From: Berberis thunbergii
Lineage: Eukaryota; Streptophyta; Magnoliopsida; Ranunculales; Berberidaceae
DNA: 64,000 nt
Direction of reading: 5' to 3'
NCBI GenBank assembly: GCA_003290165.1
Contig: QNQO01000593.1
Location: 248,001 to 312,000 of the forward strand
The translations under genes were made by a program, and so were the position numbers. Below, in pieces: positions 50,878 through 61,339 of this stretch. The notes beneath the pieces are model-generated. The model was given only the letters and a program-made list of their open reading frames with translations, had not been told where the DNA came from and did no database searches. Position 1 is the first letter of the stretch, and every line of letters begins with the position of its first letter.

Positions 50878-51979
50878 ATCATAGTCGATTAGTGCTTTCT
50901 CACTCCAGCCGAACCCCAACAAATCCACAGCATAAACTTTGTAACTTTTAGCCAACTCTGGTGTGTTGTATCTGTTCATTTGACAAAATCCATTTCAAAA
51001 AGAATAAAAGCCAAAGAAAACTAGCCTGACCGATAATTTCCCGAGTATATTTTCATCTGTGTTGCCATGTTTCAAGAATGCAATAAGAAAGATAGAGTTA
51101 GTGCTCAAAGAATAAGAGCTTTTAAATTTGTCATAAGAATCCATGAATTGGTTTATTCAATGATAACATGTTTTGCCACATCCATGAGCTTACTGTGGAT
51201 GCTCTTAGGATTAATGAAAACCACAACACTCTCCGCCTCAGCCTGAGTTATTTCAATTGAATATCCAAATCAAATTTGCTACAATAATTCTGTCCTAACT
51301 GTGTCAAATCATCCAAAAAAATATATGAACCAAATTCCAGTGGAACTTTGAACTTCACAGTAAAAATAAGCTTATGTTTTTACCAACGGGTTATGCAAAT
51401 AACTTTGGGATACAGGAGAGACCCAAACATAACCAACATCGACTTTATAGGTATCCTCTTAGAACATTATCTCAAATTTTTGTTTCCATCTCAATTCAAA
51501 ATATTTGGGAGCTTGCCAAAGGTCCAAAGCTTTTTCCTCATGCTATTTCAACACCGTTTGTATGAATCTTGTTAATTTCAGATTCATTTGTCATATTCAG
51601 ACTTCTGTCGTCTAATCACATAACACCCAACCCAACATTTTCCATAAGTATTATATATAAAAGTAAATAAACAAAAGAAATTGATATACAAGTAAGGTTC
51701 ATTACTTATTCCATCATGAGGAATCAGGAACCAAAATGAAGAAAAACAAATTATTGGAGTAAAATTATTCTACTCCAAAGTCTTGTAACATATTGATGAA
51801 CTTGATGACACAACCAAAATGGACAAGAACATACAAACCTCCAATGAAATGCAGAAGCTCCAAACCCATGAATAAGAACAATTGGAACTCCTTATCCTTG
51901 TTCGACGTAGTGAATCTTATGGCCTCGCCATGTCCAAAATTTGTAGCCCTCTGATCTGAAAGGTAACCTCTCCATCCCT
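50878..51979 (-). pseudogene. Captured CLD1-like hydrolase fragment (right arm mirror)
   Basis: Mirror of 48200-49300 on the minus strand, with the same in-frame stop (near 51894). Sharing the stop shows that it predates the inverted duplication or that the arms have been homogenised. Confidence 0.78.
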
Positions 51980-52635
51980 ATACATGAAATAATCCAAACA
52001 GAAGCTCATCACATTTGAAACCCAACCCAAACCCAAAAAATTGAAGCTCTGATCTGAAGACGAAACGAAAGAAGAACAAATGGAGCCCGAAATCTTACCT
52101 CTGCGTCCGAGCGATGAAAACCAGATTGCCCACCAACTTCTTGTCCAAAACCAAAAACCTAAAACAGGCAAGTAAAGGGAAAATCAAAAATCAAAAAACC
52201 TAAAACCAAAAAACCTAAAATGAGAGGGAAAATTAAGTCAGGGTTTACCTTTTGCGAGGGAGCTTCTTCTCTTCTCCTTCTTCTTCTTTGGCTTCGTTTG
52301 ACCTTCTTCTCTTCTCCTTCGTTTGAGTCGATGACGATGATGGGGAGAAGGTGGAGAGGGAGAGCTTCGCCGTTTGGGGGAGAGGGGAGGAGGAGACCTG
52401 TCGAGATATGGAAAATGGGGAGAGGGAGAGGAAGAAAATGGGGAGGATTGAAAATGGAATGGGGAGAAGAAGGCTTAAGCTCTGTGATTCCCTCCTTCTT
52501 CTCCCCCAAAATTTCGATTTCCCCCCCCCCCCTTTTTTTTTTTTTTGACCACGTCACCTCCTACACGCGCGCCCCACCATCCCTCGCCCAAAACCTCGCC
52601 CAAACCCTCGACATCTAGAATTGCTCTTCTATTTA

Positions 52636-53198
52636 TTAAGTAGACACAATGAATATAGAGTAAGGGGTTTTAAATGTACCATTTACAAACCTATCACAGC
52701 ATCCTTTTAAGGAGTTAGCAAATTTACAAAAAACGCTCACTTAAACCTTTTGTCCTACTCAACTTTTGAACATGACTTGTTCGATAATTTGAAATTTGGG
52801 AAGGGCATTTTTGAAAATATAAAGTTGTGCATGACGGTCGCGTCACTGTTCATCGAGCCAATTTTCGTTATAGTGGCATGTGTGAACACACTCGACATGC
52901 ACGTATATTCAACAGGGCTTTTCTTAACTCATTATAACTTAATTGATTCTGGTATAGTTTTACATTTTGAGGAATAGTAGTTTCGTAATATCGCAGGTTA
53001 GAATTGATTCTAATATAATAGTTTTACATTTTGAGTGAGAGTAGTTTCATAATATTGTAGCTAAATAATCAAAATACTAAATGAAGGTTCATTTGAAAAT
53101 TGATATTTTTGACATCAATATTTTTTTAACAATAAATTGTAATAAATATGATTAGTTATTAAAAGTCTTTTTAAATTTCTAAATCTATGTTTTATATA
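52636..53198. other. Intergenic, no gene seen
   Basis: AT-rich sequence with a partial internal duplication (GATTCTRRTATAGTTTTACATTTTGAG near 52945 and 53008). No coding frame supported. Confidence 0.4.
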
Positions 53199-53201
53199 TT
53201 A

Positions 53202-54594
53202 GGGGGTAGTATTCAATTACGAATTTTAATGGATTGTGTTGGTTTTTAAAATCTAAGGGTATTCAATTAAGGATTTAAAATGATACATGTAAATCTAGGG
53301 GTATTCAAATACCGATTTTAAATGATTGTTTTAAAATCCATCAAAATCATGGGGTATTAAAAAAATAGTGGATTTGAATGAATTTGTTAATGTTGTGGAT
53401 TTTGAAGGATTTGTGAGTGAAAGGTATATATACCACAAGTTATTCCAAACCCAACATTCCCCCCTCATATTTCAACGGATTTGTTTTGACTATTGTTAAA
53501 TAACACCACCATTTTTGCTAAGGATGCCACCATCCCATTTTTTTGTGATCTGCTCAAAGACACCACCACATTCTCTTCTCTTTTCTCTTCACAAGAGCAG
53601 CACCACCTCGCTCCACAACTTTCATCCACACAACCATGCCCTACCACCGCTGGCTGCACCACCATCTGCACTTCCTCTTCTCTTTTGTTCTTGTTTTTTT
53701 TGCTATTATTATTCTTCTTATTCTCATTTTCTTCCTCTTATTTTTTATTTTTCTTGTCCTCTCTTCATCTTTTTTTCCTTATGATTTCTTCTTCTTCTTA
53801 TACTTTTATATTTGTTTTTCTTCTTTTTCTATTTTTTTCTCCTATCTTCTTATTTTCCCATTGTTTTTCTCCTTCGCTCTTGCGAAGGTTTATGCGAGTG
53901 GAGGTTCCCCACTTACCAAAACCTTCGCGAGGGCAAAAAAAAAAGATAGGAGAAAAATAAAAAGAAAAGGAAAGAGAGAAAAAGTGGAGGATGAAGAAAA
54001 TAACAGATAAGAAGAAAATGTGAGGGGCAGGAGGTTGAGAATGAGAAGATGAAAATGGGTGGAGGTGGGATGAGAGGTGGCGATGGTGATTGATGGAGAA
54101 GAAGAAGAAGAAGAATAACAAGAAAAAGAAAAAGAAAAAGAAAAATAATAAGAAGAAGAAAAAAAGGAGGATAAGAAGGGGGGCGAGAGGTAGCGGCTGC
54201 GGGAATAACAATTTGAAGTAAAATAGTTATTTGTATTACTTTCGGACCATCTTCAATGTATTTGATTTTTTTTTAATTTGAAATAAAATTCTCGTAACAT
54301 ACAAATAATTGTTTAATTGATGTTTTGAGACATGATTTATGATTTGCATTGGCATGAATAACAATGTAGGTGATTTTTTTATTATTTCCTATGACTAATA
54401 ACACATTTACAAAAATCCATTGAATTTATAAGAATCCGTAGAAATCCATAACAAACTTGTATAAAATCTACAAAATCCAATCATTTAAAACTCATCAAAA
54501 TCCAGTGGATTTTGTAAAATCATTTGAAACCTTTTAAAATCCACGAGATTTAAAATTCTTCAGAGTCCATTCAAATCCCGAATTGAATACCCCC
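53202..54594. mobile_element. PIF/Harbinger-like TIR element with foldback core
   Basis: The left end GGGGGTAGTATTCAATTACG follows TTA (53199-53201); the right end ...GAATTGAATACCCCC is its inverted counterpart, with TTA three bases further on. Subterminal AAAATCC/GGATTTT motifs recur in both halves. The middle has a pyrimidine-rich block (53690-53870) and a purine-rich block (53930-54180) around a palindrome at ~53880-53932 (GCGAAGGTTTATGCGAGTGG and its near-inverse). Long frames here are low-complexity artefacts. No transposase. Confidence 0.6.
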
Positions 54595-54599
54595 ACTTT

Positions 54600-55875
54600 A
54601 ATATATGGATGGTATGATGTGCATGTTTTGATTTCCTTGTGACATGTGTGTAAATGTTCAATAACAAATGAAATAATGTGGTATCATATATTGAGGTTCA
54701 ATAATATTTTTCCCCAGACTTTGTTGAATGACATATTTGCCATAAATTTTATGTACACTTTTATTTGATATAAGGATGCATTTGTCTGTTCAAATGTCAA
54801 AGGTAACGACTTTTGTAATTTCACATTTTTCATAAGGGACATTTTTTGGAAAAATTAATTTGTGCATGACGGATGCCCATCACTTTTACAGAAGCCAATT
54901 ATCGTTATAAACGTTAGAGACATTTTTTTCTTGATATGGTGCTTTTTAAATTGTGTGTTCGTCTTTGAAACAAATTTCTCCAATAAGCTAATTTCCCATG
55001 TTTCGTATTTCTTCCACTAATTTTTATTAGGAACCAACAATTTGGTTGTTTAGATTTTTCTTGTTATTTTTTTCTTATACAACGATTACATGGTGCCTTT
55101 TATTGATGTTATTTAAATTCCACGCGAATAGCTTGGAAAATGTCTTCCCAATACCAAAGTGTGCCCCTAACTAAAAATGAGTCTGAAGATACTGACCAAT
55201 TGCTATTCAATATACCAACACAGCAACCAATCAATCATTCATTATCCATTTAGACTGGTACGATGGATCGTGTAGGTTCTAGGTGTGGTCTGCAATCGTA
55301 ATAGTACATTGATATTATTGTAGGGATTGTTATTGGGTCAGGTTTTGCGGCTGATTACTATTGGATTGCCATAAAAATTATAGCGATGACCTTATAGGTA
55401 GTTATAGTTCGAGTAAAACTTCAAGCCAACTTGGATTAGGCTTGGTTTGACCAATTCCCTAATTCCAAATCATATTATATTTTTGTCATTAGATTATAAA
55501 TAAATGGATAATGTTAATCACAAATTTTTTGATGTACTATATTTCTGAAAATTATTAACGCAACTTCCTATTTTTTTGCTTGTGATTAGCGAAAATCTTA
55601 TAAGCATGACACCTCGTTTGGTACCAAATTTTACTGTTAATTGTTAGACCCGACCAAACCGTCTACATTTTTTGCCCATGTTTCGCATATACACATCGAC
55701 AACTAACATCTCGAGATGCATCTATCCATTGAGAAAGAGAATAAAAACTCTTGACCTCAACCATCAGAAGTTGCTTGATGTAATCATTGAGTGTTTGTAG
55801 ATCGGTTTCAAATGGTCCAGTGTATACCCTATTCACCTACAATAGTTTTCAACCCTTAATTTTTTTCTTAGTAAC
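54600..55875. other. Intergenic, no gene seen
   Basis: AT-rich sequence between two TIR elements. No coding frame, RNA gene or structured repeat recognised. Confidence 0.4.
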
Positions 55876-56099
55876 TAAGGGGGGTGTATTCAATTATGGA
55901 TTTTGAAGGATTTGAAATCTCTTGGATTTTAATGAATTTCAAAGGATTTTAACGGATTTTGTATGATTTTTTTTTATGGATTTTAAAGGATTGGATTTTG
56001 ATAAATTTTAAATGATTCTTACGGATTTCTATGAATTATTATGAATTTATTATTAATCATAGGAAGCCATGAAAGAACATCGTCTGCTGAAATCATTGC

Positions 56100-56230
56100 T
56101 TGGACACACGCTCTACTGAAATCAATTCTTCACCATTTTCATCCAATTTTCAATAGATCTCAGCGACTTTTTGATGGGATTCCAGAGAGAAAAAGCATGG
56201 ACTTTTACATCAACCTCTACCTAACTACAC
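56100..56230 (+). pseudogene. PPR-like gene fragment (plus)
   Basis: Short frame with SQRLFDGIPERKSMDFY, similar to the A(Q/R)xLFDEIPERxxxSW pattern of plant pentatricopeptide-repeat proteins. It is a short relic inside a TIR element. PPR proteins act on organelle RNA; this fragment does not encode one. Confidence 0.5.
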
Positions 56231-56569
56231 CCAAGTTTTATTTTTATACATTTATAAGACATTATTGCCCTAACCTTATCAACATCTTCCCACCTCCCTT
56301 TGGCAGCCCTTTTTCCAATTTTCATCTTCCCACAATATTGGATAGCAATATACATGTCGATTCCATTTGGGGTTCAAGCTCGAATGGTTCCCTTGCAACC
56401 CTTTTTCCAATTTTCACATGTTTGCAGCTCATCCAACCCTGTCCCAATTTTGATTACAAGATAAGGAATATATATATATATTTTTATTTCTAATAGGAAT
56501 ATAAGCAATCCGATGGATTTGTAGCAAAAACGATATGGAAATTTCTCAAAAAGTTTTATTATTATTCTC

Positions 56570-56764
56570 ATACTTCATTATTACAGTAATGCTTAGGATG
56601 TTAGAGTTTGAGAATTCCTTATTATCGAAACTAAAAACATGATAAGCTAATTGAAAACAGTGACATTTACAGTAAGAATCAACCAAAGTGTTGTATATGG
56701 CAAGTGTTGATCCATTACTCAATTTAACAATATGGGCATGAATCTGAATAACAATATTCTTCAT
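56570..56764 (-). pseudogene. PPR-like gene fragment (minus)
   Basis: The minus frame reads VIQIHAHIVKLSNGSTLAIY followed by NTLVDSYCKCHCFQLAYHVF, matching the QIHAHIVKxG...NALVDMYxKC pattern of PPR proteins. It lies ~340 bases from, and opposite to, the plus-strand fragment. Confidence 0.62.
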
Positions 56765-57158
56765 AGTGGTATTTACCTCATAAACAAAAATTAATGTGTT
56801 GATAGAAACAACATTTTTTAAAACACTTCATCAAACAAATAGCGTGCTTTAACTACACCATAGCAAATAACGCGGTCAAAAGAAGAACACAAACATTTCG
56901 TCATAAATAACAAAAACCCTAAAATAAGAGAGAGAAATAAAGATAAAGGAAAAAGGGAAAATAGAGAAAATACAAATCCGTTGAAAAATGAGGGGAAACG
57001 TTGGATTTGAAATGACTTTTGTTATTTATACTTGTAATTCACTAATCTTTCAAAATTCACAACTTTAATAAATCCGTCAAAATCCACTATTTTTTTAATA
57101 CCTCTGATTTTGATGGACTTTTTGAAAAACATGAATTGAATATCTCTGATTTTGATTA

Positions 57159-59015
57159 GGGATGGCAATGGGGCGGATTTGGGCAAATCCATCCCGCCCA
57201 TTAAAATTGCGAATCCCCGAACCCGCCTTGAATATTCGTTAATACAAATTTTAAAAAATCATCCCCATTCCGGTCGGGTTGGCGTATATCTGCCTCGCCC
57301 CAAATATCAATTAAAAATTTTTAAAATAAAAAAAAAACATTTTTTCTTTTCCCAAATTCGATGGTTGATTCGAACCAGCACACGAACGAACCAGGGTTTA
57401 TTGTCTTTCGAAAATCTATTGTTAGATGGAAAGGGATAATCTGTTCATCTTGGTTGAATTTACCGCCAAAACCGAACAATTTGGGATGGTGATCCAAAAA
57501 CTTTCAAGGCACGACACCTCTCCTGTCCGTAATCAACTTCCAATCTTACTGTTGCTGCTTGGTCGGTGAGTTAGAGGGTGTTTGTTTTTTGCTTCTAAGT
57601 GAAGTCATAAGTTTTTAATAAAAAATGGACCACATTGTTTGGAGTGTTTGTTTTTAGTTATGTTCTTCTGATCGAGTAAGCAACAGGAGGTGATAGTGCT
57701 GAGTAAAAAATATTCCAATAATAACCTTAATATAATTTCGTAATCACAATTGCTATCCCCATTTTCTTAAAAATAAGTAGGGCTAAACTTTGACGACACA
57801 CATTCACTATCTTCACCAAGCATTGTGGTTCTACCCGCATTCACAAGGACTTGGTAAGAAACATTTTTTTTTTTTTTCATTCATCTATGTTTTTTTTCTG
57901 CATTTTTAAGTTTTTCTCCATCCCTCTAAATCTCCCGAGCAAATTGATAGTGAACAACCACAACTGTCTCAAGTATTTGGACCATGTGAACAAACCGATA
58001 TGGTTAATTTACGAGATCGTATTGCAAACGAAATATTAGTAAGAAATTTGGTTTGATAATTTTTTTTAAATGTACTTGGTCATATTTTGATATTTCTGTA
58101 ACGAAAGGTATTGTAACATTCTCTAAGATTTTAATATTTATTAGGTGTGATTTTAAGTACAATATTTATGTCATAAAATTTTTCAGCTCAATGGGGGGAA
58201 ATTGTCAAACATTTTACATTCAACACATAAAAACAAACACCTTTTTTATTTTACAGCTTCTAATCAACAACACATTCATAAGCAAAACAAATTGTTCATT
58301 CAGAAGCTCGTTCAAAACTTTTAAGCACTTAAAAAAAATAAATGCCCTCTTAGTCTGTCTTGTCTTTAATACGTAGTGAGCGAAAAAGGTTTTAAAGATA
58401 CAAACCCAATTTACTCATCTCTCACTCCACTCACCCAGATTATTGACCCATTAAACCAACTACTTATCTCATCTTCTCTTAGAGCTATATTGCTACTCAT
58501 TTCAAACTCAATGTTTATTCACCTATCTGCAACTTCTTATTCTTCATTGGGTTTTTCTCTATCTCATTTTTAGGCATAACATTATTTTGGTTGCAATTTG
58601 TGGTCAAAGAGAGGGTCGATTCATTGATGGGGTCGAAAATCGATCAGGATCCAAAGCAAAAACAACAATAGCAGTAGCAGAATCAAGACTATCATTTGTC
58701 GAGTTCAGCGGAATCGACGATCAAGAAGAGAGATAGATTTATTTCTTTCCTTCTATCATGCATTTATCCGTCTTAACAGTTTGATATTTCCATAAGTGAA
58801 ATCAAATAAGATAAGTGAGAGGCATAGACAATAGTGGGGGCATTTTTCTTTTCAAAGTTTAAGGGTGTTTTAATAATTTGATATTTAAACGGATTTTCAT
58901 GGGACAAATTTGTCCAAATCCGTATTCACCCCGGAATATGTTTATGCACATTCAAAATTGCCCCAAACGAAATGAGTGGGACAAATATCATTAAAAATTC
59001 GCTCCACTGCCATTA
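57159..59015. mobile_element. Nested TIR element (GGGATGGCAATGGGG ends)
   Basis: The left end GGGATGGCAATGGGGCGG is answered at the right by CGCTCCACTGCCAT, and inner CAAATCC/GGATTT motifs mirror each other. It interrupts the GGGGGG..TATTCAATT element and is itself interrupted at 57574-58349. It also contains a short frame near 58629 (MGSKIDQDPKQKQ) of unknown origin. Confidence 0.5.
57574..58349. mobile_element. PIF/Harbinger-like non-autonomous element, full copy
   Basis: Starts GAGGGTGTTTGTTTTTTGC and ends in the imperfect inverse (...AAATAAATGCCCTC), flanked by TTA on both sides (57571-57573, 58350-58352), the 3-bp duplication typical of PIF/Harbinger. The inverted homologue is at 12850-13549. 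No coding capacity. Confidence 0.65.
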
Positions 59016-59214
59016 TTAATTTTGATGAATTTTAAAATAATCATTTTAAATTCATATCAAATTCCCCCTGAATTTAATTGAATTCAAATTCGAATACCAC
59101 CGAATTTTAAAATCATTCACAATCATTATATATATATATATAATTTTTTAATAAAAAATCATTATTATTAAATTTTTTTTATAAAAAATCCTGCACAATC
59201 CTTAATTCTCTCAA

Positions 59215-59368
59215 AAACCACCGATACAAAAACACTTCGCGGCAACACAGACGCGCGCACACGCACACAAGACACTCGCGGTCTTCACTGTCGAAGCAAC
59301 GCAGCAAATTTTAGGGTTTCAAATCTCTTGTAATCCAACGTCGCAAATTTAGGGTTTGTTACAAGAAG
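59215..59368 (+). other. Orphan gene leader with telo-box motifs (candidate)
   Basis: Two TTAGGGTTT telo-box motifs (near 59311 and 59350) and a splice-donor-like AAG|GTACGC at 59368 look like the 5' leader of a ribosomal-protein or translation-factor gene with a leader intron. I find no matching coding exon downstream, so it may be a truncated gene or a captured promoter. Confidence 0.35.
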
Positions 59369-59369
59369 G

Positions 59370-60140
59370 TACGCAGTCTCTCCTCCTCTGTCGTTTTAAT
59401 TGAGTTTCTGTTCTCTCCGCGTTTATTCGTTTTGTTTCGTATTTAATAGACTCTTTCAAGCGTGTACTTAGATTCTCAATGTTTCTTTTGCTCAAATGTT
59501 AGAGCTTTACGTGTAAAACTGTTGGGAATTTTGTGTTTTATGAGAAAAGGGTAAATTTAGGGTTTCGTTGAGTTCTGAGACTCCGAGAGGAGTTTCTTTG
59601 AAACTAATGGTGTAAAGAATTGAAATGAAAGGGGTATGGCGAGACAAAGTCCCCTTAAGATGCTAAAGAAACCCATTTGTGTAAAAAAAGAATCTTGCGC
59701 CATTTTCGTGGGTTTAATAATGTCGATGAAACTAAAAATAAGGCAATCAGAGGTCTTGATGAAATAGAGTCTACGCGCATTTAATTCGTTGAATGGATAA
59801 TCTTTAATTGGCTATAACTCACGCTCCGATGATCCGCTTCCCGTATAGGCGTAAACTAATAATGTTATATATTTGATTTTGCAAACCTAACATAGAACAC
59901 TTATAGGTCGGAAACCCCAAAATGCTATCACCTTGAAATTAGAGAGATGAAAGAGGCAGTAAGACACCAATATTACAAGTTGAGGATAAAATCTCTGGTC
60001 ACCGCTGAAACGTCAGATTGAAAGGTCTCCCAACTCTTCAAATATAGCTTACGCATCTGGATCTGAAGATAAACCGCGAGTATACCCGACTTTTATTGAG
60101 GTTACTAATTGAAAACTGTCAACCAAGATTGAATTAATTA
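59370..60140. other. Region downstream of the candidate leader, no gene seen
   Basis: No convincing coding frame on either strand. Confidence 0.35.
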
Positions 60141-60142
<2 letters not shown>

Positions 60143-60238
<96 letters not shown>

Positions 60239-60251
60239 CACACACACACAA
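60143..60251. repeat. Poly-C plus CA microsatellite
   Basis: About 29 C followed by roughly 40 CA units with one CG interruption near 60231. Frames across it are artefacts. Confidence 0.95.
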
Positions 60252-61330
60252 AATAAAAAAAATAAAGGCTTACGCCTCATCACACCTCACATGAGTGAGG
60301 CTAGCCTCGTCCACACCCATGCCTCAGTTCTTGATTTGGCTGCCTTGTACTAAGGAGGGGATGCATAGGGAGTCACTGAAAAGCCTGATTTTTTTTTTTT
60401 TTTTTTGTCAAAGTTGGAGGAAACTGATTCGAAGGGTCTAGTTGTCAGGAGAAACAATTTTGAGTGGGTTTTTTTTTTTGCCAATCTAGCTAATATTTCC
60501 ATGCTGGCTAAAGCTTTGGGTAGAAGGATCAAGGAATGACAGCTCAGAAGCTTTTCTGAAAGCCTTAATGGCTAAAGGTTGAGCCAATAGTGGGGAGGAT
60601 GATATGCCAAGAGGTTTTGGGCTGACATTTTGAAGAAATTGAGGAAGATAGTTAGGATATTCCTATGGCCTGTGTCTCGGGGCCGCTACTGAGGCTTCAT
60701 CTGCCATAGAGGGGGTACAATTCTTGCTATTAACTCTTCTATGTTTATTTCCAACTCCCCTCCCAATTTCATAAAATCCTTTGTGCTTTCTTTGTGTAAT
60801 GAATGTAATGATATGGTTGGCTATCCAGATAAGAAGAAAAAGTTTTTGTTTGGAGGAGAGAGATCTAGGTTCTTCTTAGTGATCCAAATAAAAAGGCAAT
60901 CAACAAACATTCCCTATAGTACTTCTAACCTTCAAGCTCTTTAGGTAGTCATGTGAGGCTCGAGTGAACAATGTAAGGAGGTGGGAGGGTTAGATGATGG
61001 AGATAAAATTGGATGAGGGAATGGTCACTGTCAAGAAGATGGGGAGTTGAGCAGATTGAGAGAGAATAGAGGTGACTTTAGAAGATTTAATTGATCCTTT
61101 GAGGGTGGAATTTCTTAATTAGTTCTATGGGGTCAGCCTGTTGGGTGGATGTAATGGTTAAAAAAATGGTTAATATTGGGGCAATAACGATGGTTGTTGG
61201 ACTCATCTTTATCCATTTTCTAATGAGGAAAAGGATACCATCTCTTGTAGATATCGGCATACCTATGAGAGATCGTGAGGGGTACTAGAAAGGGGAGGGG
61301 GTAATAAAAGGCCATAGAACAGGAAAGACG
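60252..61330. other. Low-coding region, possible LINE leader remnants
   Basis: T runs at 60389-60406 and 60470-60479, scattered short frames. Possibly the 5' part of the decayed LINE to the right, but I cannot show homology. Confidence 0.3.
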
Positions 61331-61339
61331 CAAAGTTAA

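Larger units (their letters stand above)
47554..52626. mobile_element. Inverted-duplication Pack-MULE-like element
   Basis: The element is 5,073 bp and flanked by exact 9-bp duplications TTCTATTTA (47545-47553 and 52627-52635), the size made by Mutator-type transposases. Ends are GAGCAATTCTAGATGTCGAG and its complement. It consists of two inverted arms (47554-50041 and 50137-52626) that appear almost identical, differing mainly in A/G/C run lengths and a few bases near the outer ends, around a 95-bp loop. Each arm carries fragments of a CLD1-like hydrolase and a GPAT-like acyltransferase with introns. No transposase is present, so it must have moved with help in trans. Transcription through it would give a ~2.5 kb hairpin. 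Confidence 0.9.
50137..52626 (-). repeat. Right arm of the large inverted repeat
   Basis: Arm of 2,490 bp, the mirror of 47554-50041; position x in one arm maps to about 100178 minus x in the other. Identical predicted peptides occur at mirrored coordinates (for example 49675 and 50503; 48829 and 51348). Confidence 0.93.
55878..59105. mobile_element. TIR element with nested insertions
   Basis: Starts GGGGGGTGTATTCAATTATG directly after TAA, like the left end of the 53202 element, and has the same GGATTTT-rich subterminal sequence. It is split at 57158 by another element (to ~59015), after which AATTTTGATGAATTTT and a TTGAATTC...CGAATACCACC-type end resume to about 59105. The left part holds PPR-like fragments. 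The right boundary is uncertain. Confidence 0.5.

Noticed and set aside
53493..54211. Several long open frames of 89-155 codons
   Set aside because: Low-complexity Ser/Leu/Phe or Lys/Glu translations of purine- and pyrimidine-rich blocks; no domain and mutually overlapping.
60049..60249. Open frame of alternating Cys-Val
   Set aside because: It is a translation of the CA microsatellite and poly-C run, not a gene.
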